Source of the DNA: CALXVA01 sp944392465
GTDB lineage: Bacteria; Bacillota; Clostridia; TANB77; CAG-508
Assembly: GCA_963931155.1 (NCBI GenBank)
Contig: OZ006978.1
Coordinates: 1 to 64,000 of the forward strand
DNA: 64,000 nt
Direction: 5' to 3'
The notes beneath the pieces were generated by a model. It saw only the letters and a program-made list of their open reading frames with translations, made no database searches and was not told the DNA's origin. Positions 59,848-64,000 of the stretch are shown piece after piece; the first letter of the stretch is position 1, and each line of letters begins with the position of its first letter. Both the position numbers and the translations under genes were made by a program.

Positions 59848-61245
59848 TCAATTTAGTTTATTTACACAATCTTTAAATACTTTTCCTCTTTCTGCAAAAT
59901 TTTTAAACATATCAAAACTTGCACTTGCAGGTGAAAATAATACAATTTCGCCTTTTGATGCAACTTTTCTTGCTCTGTTAACTGCTTCTTCTACCTTATT
60001 ACATTTGTATATTGGAAAAACTATATCTGTTCCTGCTATTTCTTTAATAATTGCATCATAAATTTTTTTTGATGTTTTTCCCATTAAAATCAATTTTGAA
60101 ACATGCTCCAAGATTGGTTTTGCCAATGGTTGATAATCTAGATTTTTATCATATCCTCCTGCTATTAGAACTATTTTTTCATCAAAAGAGTTTAGTCCAG
60201 CAATAGTCCTTGATGGACTTGTTCCTATAGAATCATTATACCATTTAACTCCATCCAATTCTCTAACAAATTCTAGTCTATGTTCAACTCCAGTAAATTT
60301 TTTAATTGCCTTTATTTGAGTTTCAACATCCACTAAACTAGATGTTGCTGCTATAGCAGCACAAATATTCTCGTAATTATGTATTCCTTTTAAATGAATA
60401 TCCTTTATATCTAATATATGTCTTCTAACACCATCTTTACAAATTTTTATTTTATCATCATCAAAAATAACTCCATCAGCCAGCTTTTCTTTACTACTAA
60501 AAAATTCTACTTTTCCCTCTGTTTCTGTTGCCATTTTTCTTGTAATCTCATTATCATAATTTAAAACTACTTTTCCAGATTCATCTTGGAATGCAAATAT
60601 ATTCTTTTTTGCATCTATATATTCCTCATATGAACTATGTTTGTCAAGGTGATTTGGGGAAATATTGGTTATAACAGATATTTCTGGGCTTATTTCCATT
60701 CCCATTAATTGAAAACTACTAAGTTCCAGAATTACAATATCTTCTTTATTGTATTTTTCGACTTCCGTAAATAATGGTGTCCCTATGTTTCCACCTAAAT
60801 GGCAATTATAGCCACCTTCTTTCAAAATTTCATATATAAGAGTAGTTGTTGTTGTTTTTCCATCACTACCTGTTACACCTATAATTTTACAAGGACATGT
60901 ATTCATTAGCATTTCTATTTCAGATGTTACTATCGCTCCTCTTTTTTGTTCAGATTTTAGTTGAAGAGTTGTAGGTAAGCAGCTAGGTGATCTAAAAATA
61001 ACATTAAATCCTCTTAAAAAATGTAATGCATTTTTTCCAGTTACTAAATCAAAACCATATTCATTAATTTTTTTTACGATATTTTCATCTAATTGTTCTA
61101 AATCTCTTTCATCAAATACTGTTACTTTTGCCATTAAATTATGGAAGTAATCTATTAAAGGTGTATTACTTACACCAAGTCCTACAATTGCCACTCTTTT
61201 GCCTTTCATATTGTTTTCAAAAGCTTTTAGTTTTGCATTTTCCAT
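59848..61245 (-). CDS. murD: UDP-N-acetylmuramoylalanine–D-glutamate ligase
   Basis: 465 residues. The N-terminal nucleotide fold (KRVAIVGLGVSNTPLIDYF), ATP loop GVTGSDGKTTTTTLI, ELSSFQLMGM, NISPNHLDKHSSYEEYIDAKKNIF and C-terminal GVEHRLEFV, NDSIGTSPSRTIAGL, IAGGYDKN are all in place. It adds D-Glu to the peptidoglycan precursor in the cytoplasm. It is separate from other mur genes in this window. Confidence 0.97.
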   Translation of the reverse strand: MENAKLKAFENNMKGKRVAIVGLGVSNTPLIDYFHNLMAKVTVFDERDLEQLDENIVKKINEYGFDLVTGKNALHFLRGFNVIFRSPSCLPTTLQLKSEQKRGAIVTSEIEMLMNTCPCKIIGVTGSDGKTTTTTLIYEILKEGGYNCHLGGNIGTPLFTEVEKYNKEDIVILELSSFQLMGMEISPEISVITNISPNHLDKHSSYEEYIDAKKNIFAFQDESGKVVLNYDNEITRKMATETEGKVEFFSSKEKLADGVIFDDDKIKICKDGVRRHILDIKDIHLKGIHNYENICAAIAATSSLVDVETQIKAIKKFTGVEHRLEFVRELDGVKWYNDSIGTSPSRTIAGLNSFDEKIVLIAGGYDKNLDYQPLAKPILEHVSKLILMGKTSKKIYDAIIKEIAGTDIVFPIYKCNKVEEAVNRARKVASKGEIVLFSPASASFDMFKNFAERGKVFKDCVNKLN

Positions 61246-61356
61246 AACAATTTCTCCTTCTTACTATATAACTCATTTATTTTACTATTTTATTCCTTTA
61301 CATGTTTGTTTATTTATGTAATATGGAAATTATCATTCCCTATTTGAATAAAAGAA

Positions 61357-62043
61357 TTAATATTTAATAAATTTTAAAACTTTTTTTGTAGACTCTTCTA
61401 CATTTTTGCAATCACTTACATCTATAGAAATAGTATTTTCATATATTTTATAATATCCTGCTTGCTTTTGTAAGTTATCTCTTTTTATAATATTTTCTTT
61501 TAGTGCATTTTCATCTGTTTTATTTCCATATTGAATCATTTTTCTTCTAACTCTTTCTTCTAAATCAGCTGTTATAAATAAATGATAATCTAAATTTGGA
61601 TAAATATTCATTAAATCTCTTCCAGATATGATTACATTATACATTTTTTTATACATATCAATTAAATTTCTTGCAAATAAATAGAAATGTGAATTATCTG
61701 CATTTAATCCTGCTATAGATACAGCAAGAGAAGATTTTTCAGATTGTAATTTTTCTTCTTCTATTTTTTTCTCATTAACATATACAACAGATTCACGGTT
61801 TTCTATTTCAAATTTAACTTTAAGCTTATCCATTAATTCCTTTATATCTATATTTTGTATATTTTCTTTTAAATTATTTAAATCAATTTCTTTTGCATTA
61901 TTCATTAAAGCATATACTATACCTCTATATAAATTTCCACCATGCAAAATAATACTATTTGGAATATACTTTATTAGTTCTTTGCATATAGATGTTTTTC
62001 CACTTCCTACAAGACCTTCTATACCAATAACAATGTTGCTCAT
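61357..62043 (-). CDS. cmk: Cytidylate kinase-like protein
   Basis: 228 residues from the ATG at 62043; the frame begins at ATG 62055, where the ribosome site AGGAAGG would be only one base away. P-loop GIEGLVGSGKTSICKEL, then GGNLYRGIVYAL, SIAGLNADN, IISGRDLMNIYPNLDYHLFITADLEERVRRK fit (d)CMP kinase. It phosphorylates CMP and dCMP. The region around the GxxYR motif deviates from the standard GxxYRA, so a related kinase is possible. Leader motif copy C precedes it. Confidence 0.8.
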   Translation of the reverse strand: MSNIVIGIEGLVGSGKTSICKELIKYIPNSIILHGGNLYRGIVYALMNNAKEIDLNNLKENIQNIDIKELMDKLKVKFEIENRESVVYVNEKKIEEEKLQSEKSSLAVSIAGLNADNSHFYLFARNLIDMYKKMYNVIISGRDLMNIYPNLDYHLFITADLEERVRRKMIQYGNKTDENALKENIIKRDNLQKQAGYYKIYENTISIDVSDCKNVEESTKKVLKFIKY

Positions 62044-62108
62044 GTTTAATCTCATTCCTTCCTAGAGGCACAAATTGGGTTGGTTATTTTTGAACCATTA
62101 AGCACCTC
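62044..62108 (-). promoter_or_regulatory. Leader motif copy C, before the cytidylate kinase
   Basis: Minus strand: GGAGGTGC, TTAATGGTTCAAAAA, CCCAATTTGTGCC, TAGGAAGGAATGA. It shares the GGTT-AAAA, CAATTTGTGCC and AAGGA blocks with copies A, B and D. GAGGTGC can pair with GTGCCTC (two G-U). An ATG GTT CAA AAA TAA mini-ORF follows the GGAGGTG. Confidence 0.45.
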
Positions 62109-62264
62109 CACATGTTTTTCAGTTTTAAATTATATCATAAATCATTTTAAATTTAAACATTTTTACAAAAGTACTTTTAAACATAAAACTATTATTAAAC
62201 ATTTTTGTGAGAATAAAATTAAAATTTTTGTACATAATTTTATTAAGATTGGAGGTGTTTCAAT

Positions 62265-62351
62265 ATGTCAGAAAACAGTAACAAAAAGAAAAATAGTAAA
62301 AAAGGAAATAGTAAAAGTAATGAACAAACATCAAACAATTCTAATCAATAA
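62265..62351 (+). CDS. Small Lys/Asn/Ser-rich protein (28 residues)
   Basis: Starts MSENSNKKKNSKKGNS and continues with Ser, Asn and Lys only, with TTGGAGGTG nine to six bases before the ATG. It is plus-strand, with its own terminator at 62424. Such low-complexity peptides can be small spore proteins. I cannot assign it. It is too short to be found by most gene callers. Confidence 0.5.
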   Translation: MSENSNKKKNSKKGNSKSNEQTSNNSNQ

Positions 62352-62423
62352 TTATTTTACAAATTTGAATTAAATTGCTTAAATTTTTTATATAATTTAA
62401 GCAGATTATGCTACTATATCCAA

Positions 62424-62462
62424 AAGAAGAAAACATTCTAAAAATTAGAATGTTTTCTTCTT
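62424..62462. terminator. Strong bidirectional terminator
   Basis: AAGAAGAAAACATTCTA (62424-62440) pairs perfectly with 62446-62462. It ends the small plus-strand gene and the minus-strand gene on the other side lies 60 bases away. Confidence 0.85.
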
Positions 62463-62524
62463 GAAATTTAATTTTTCATATAAGTAAAATATCAAACATA
62501 TTTTTTTGCTCAAAATTTATAATT

Positions 62525-62983
62525 TTAATTTTTTACATCTCTTTTAAGATGTAATCCATATAAATTATAATAATCAGTATAGTCAACCACATTTTCGTAT
62601 GTAATTATATAATCTACGCCGGCGAAGTTTTTATAATTAGTTTTTGAATCGTCTATAACACTTTCTTGTCCACTTAATTTATACGCTGGAAGGCATACAA
62701 TTAAAATAAGATAAAAAATAATAGTAAAAAATAATAATTTTCCTTTAAAAAATTTTTTATTTCCTAATAATAAAATTATAAAAACATTAATAACTAACAA
62801 AATATAAAACCATATTGTTGGTGTTGCAGTATGAGTAACACCTTTTGAAAATAATTTTAAAACTAAAATCAATAATAAATTTATAAAAACAAGAAATCTA
62901 ATAACTTTATTTAATGCTACAATTTTTCTATTATTGCTTATTTTTTTGTTATTAACTTTTTCATCTTTTAAATGTCTACTCAA
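62525..62983 (-). CDS. Membrane protein of unknown function
   Basis: 152 residues, three hydrophobic segments (about 28-45, 56-73, 82-99) followed by an outer C-terminal domain (KLSGQESVIDDSKTNYKNFAGVDYIITYENVVDYTDYYNLYGLHLKRDV). The start is charged. GGAGGT before the ATG. No family recognised. Confidence 0.65.
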   Translation of the reverse strand: MSRHLKDEKVNNKKISNNRKIVALNKVIRFLVFINLLLILVLKLFSKGVTHTATPTIWFYILLVINVFIILLLGNKKFFKGKLLFFTIIFYLILIVCLPAYKLSGQESVIDDSKTNYKNFAGVDYIITYENVVDYTDYYNLYGLHLKRDVKN

Positions 62984-63019
62984 CTTTTAGTACCTCCAAA
63001 GTTTAATCTCTTGTTTTTA

Positions 63020-63168
63020 TTGTATAGGAAAAATCGACTTTTTCTCTGAAATTTCAATAATTTTTAACGATTTTTCCTATACAACAAGGTTAATTTTCCT
63101 TGGGCTGTGCATATTTGCGAAGCAAAATGCACATGTGGACGTCGAAATCTTTGATTTCGTTAACGTCC
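63020..63168. repeat. Three consecutive hairpins in a gene-free gap
   Basis: TTGTATAGGAAAAATCG (63020-63036) pairs perfectly with 63068-63084 (17 bp). Then TGCATATTTGC-GAA-GCAAAATGCA near 63107-63131, and GGACGT with ACGTCC near 63134-63167. The gap 62984-63290 holds no ORF. Confidence 0.7.
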
Positions 63169-63290
63169 AATTTTCTTATATTTTATTTAATAAAATCAAC
63201 AAAATAAAATTTAATAATTATCAACACTTTGTATTATAACAATAAATTTTAATTTTTACAATAGTTTACAAAAAATTTTACAAATTTTAG

Positions 63291-64000
63291 CTAAATACTT
63301 GGCCCTTCTTTATATTCTATTTCTCTAACCGGTTGATATGACCTAGTTTTGGGGTCTAACCTATATTCAATCTTTTTTCCATCTGCAATTAATCTTATAT
63401 AATATTCTTCTGGCTGTCTTGACTTTTTTGTAGAATAAAAAGTTCTATCTTGTTTTTCATCAATACAGTATAGAACAAATTTCTCATAAAGGCTAACCAA
63501 TTCAGATATTCCTAATTTCGATAAATCACCGAATTCTTTTAGAGCATCTAGTGTTACTTCTAATTTTTGCCTTTGTGTTAAATTACTTTTATCTAACCTA
63601 TCTTTAAATAATCTCCAATAATCATTAGAATATCCTTTTTCATCTATATAACCTAATTGCGTATCTAATTCTCTAAGGGCTCTTATTGGAATTGATCCAA
63701 TCCCAAAGTATGAAGTACTACATTTAAATTGAATATTTTTTAAATCTTGAGTTAAGTCTGTAATATGTCCTATGTTTTCTTCGTCTCTAAATATTAAATA
63801 ACTGTGTTTTCCATCTTGCATAATCTCAGCTTCTATTCCAGCTTTTTTTAAGAGCTCTAAATATTGTTTATTTAATGTAGTACAAATAATAATATTAGGG
63901 TTACTATATGGCTTGTGTGAATAAATTGACATATTATCTTCTTCACCAAACATCATATATTCATATTCTCTATCATAATAACTTCTTTCTCCTAAAGCAA
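63291..64000 (-). CDS. Protein of unknown function, cut by window end
   Basis: The frame stays open to the window end (…ALGERSYYDREYEYMMFGEED), so the ATG at 63956 is probably internal. Visible parts are a mixed alpha/beta region (NIIICTTLNKQYLELLKKAGIEAEIMQDGKHSYLIF) and a helical stretch (LTQRQKLEVTLDALKEFGDLSKLGISELVSLYEKF). It has no membrane segment. No family recognised; the presence of IIIxxTLNxxYLxLLKKAGI may hint at a PASTA- or DNA-binding-type module, which I cannot support. Confidence 0.6.
   Translation of the reverse strand, partial: ALGERSYYDREYEYMMFGEEDNMSIYSHKPYSNPNIIICTTLNKQYLELLKKAGIEAEIMQDGKHSYLIFRDEENIGHITDLTQDLKNIQFKCSTSYFGIGSIPIRALRELDTQLGYIDEKGYSNDYWRLFKDRLDKSNLTQRQKLEVTLDALKEFGDLSKLGISELVSLYEKFVLYCIDEKQDRTFYSTKKSRQPEEYYIRLIADGKKIEYRLDPKTRSYQPVREIEYKEGPSI

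Noticed and set aside
62080..62373. 97-codon plus-strand frame over the cytidylate kinase leader
   Set aside because: Out of frame with the well-supported 28-codon gene, no ribosome site and AT-rich random composition.
1..64000. CRISPR arrays, tRNA or rRNA genes
   Set aside because: No regularly spaced repeats, no TTCGANNC T-loop with a cloverleaf and no conserved rRNA stretches were found on either strand by eye.

Overview
The window looks like the chromosome of a low-GC, endospore-forming Clostridia-type Firmicute. The sequence is strongly AT-rich with AGGAGG-type ribosome binding sites, sporulation genes (yabP, yabQ, a ytvI-like gene) sit beside divIC and rho, and release factor 2 carries the classic CTT-TGA-C frameshift. 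From about 6.9 kb to the right end almost every gene is on the minus strand. The first 6.8 kb is on the plus strand and looks like accessory DNA. I see no rRNA, tRNA or CRISPR array.

Region by region. 1-6.8 kb: end of a histidine kinase and a membrane protein, a leader-peptide attenuator, a Tn916-like Orf7/Orf8 pair, a structured RNA candidate, then two adjacent tyrosine recombinases with a small third gene, followed by 1 kb of AT-rich DNA with direct repeats and a 15-6-15 palindrome. 6.9-16.5 kb: core genes (rho, divIC, yabQ, yabP, aspartokinase, prfB, an acyl-CoA synthetase) and a purC gene that is strikingly GC-rich. 16.6-25.7 kb: a Bce/Yxd-type peptide-sensing module (transporter, two-component pair, YxeA, DUF4362 protein) with a readable regulator box, then a decayed second module interrupted by a Fic gene. 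25.8-31.3 kb: ferredoxin, two alkylation-repair genes and a TetR-controlled stress cluster with two operators. 31.4-46.9 kb: a three-gene flavodoxin module present twice, an ABC exporter pair with an AraC regulator, a ZIP transporter, gpmA, and two IS110-family insertion sequences. 46.9-52.4 kb: a serine hydrolase, paired membrane-anchored proteins and a NatAB-like transporter. 52.5-64 kb: secA, murD, cytidylate kinase, CBS protein and several unknown genes.

The strongest observation is in the two IS110 copies (41374-42962 and 44317-45908). Upstream of each transposase a bridge-RNA-like fold can be read by eye. It has two loops whose guide segments match the element's own ends and its insertion site, and bases that differ between the two copies change together with the DNA they should pair with. 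Other points of interest are a leader-peptide attenuator and an SD-sequestering hairpin in the accessory region, a repeated leader motif with TTG-started upstream ORFs, the GC-rich purC island, and an unusual number of broken genes (15224-15545, 23757-24456, 25465-25710, 30025-30616, 34251-34364, 52255-52353, 57244-58339).
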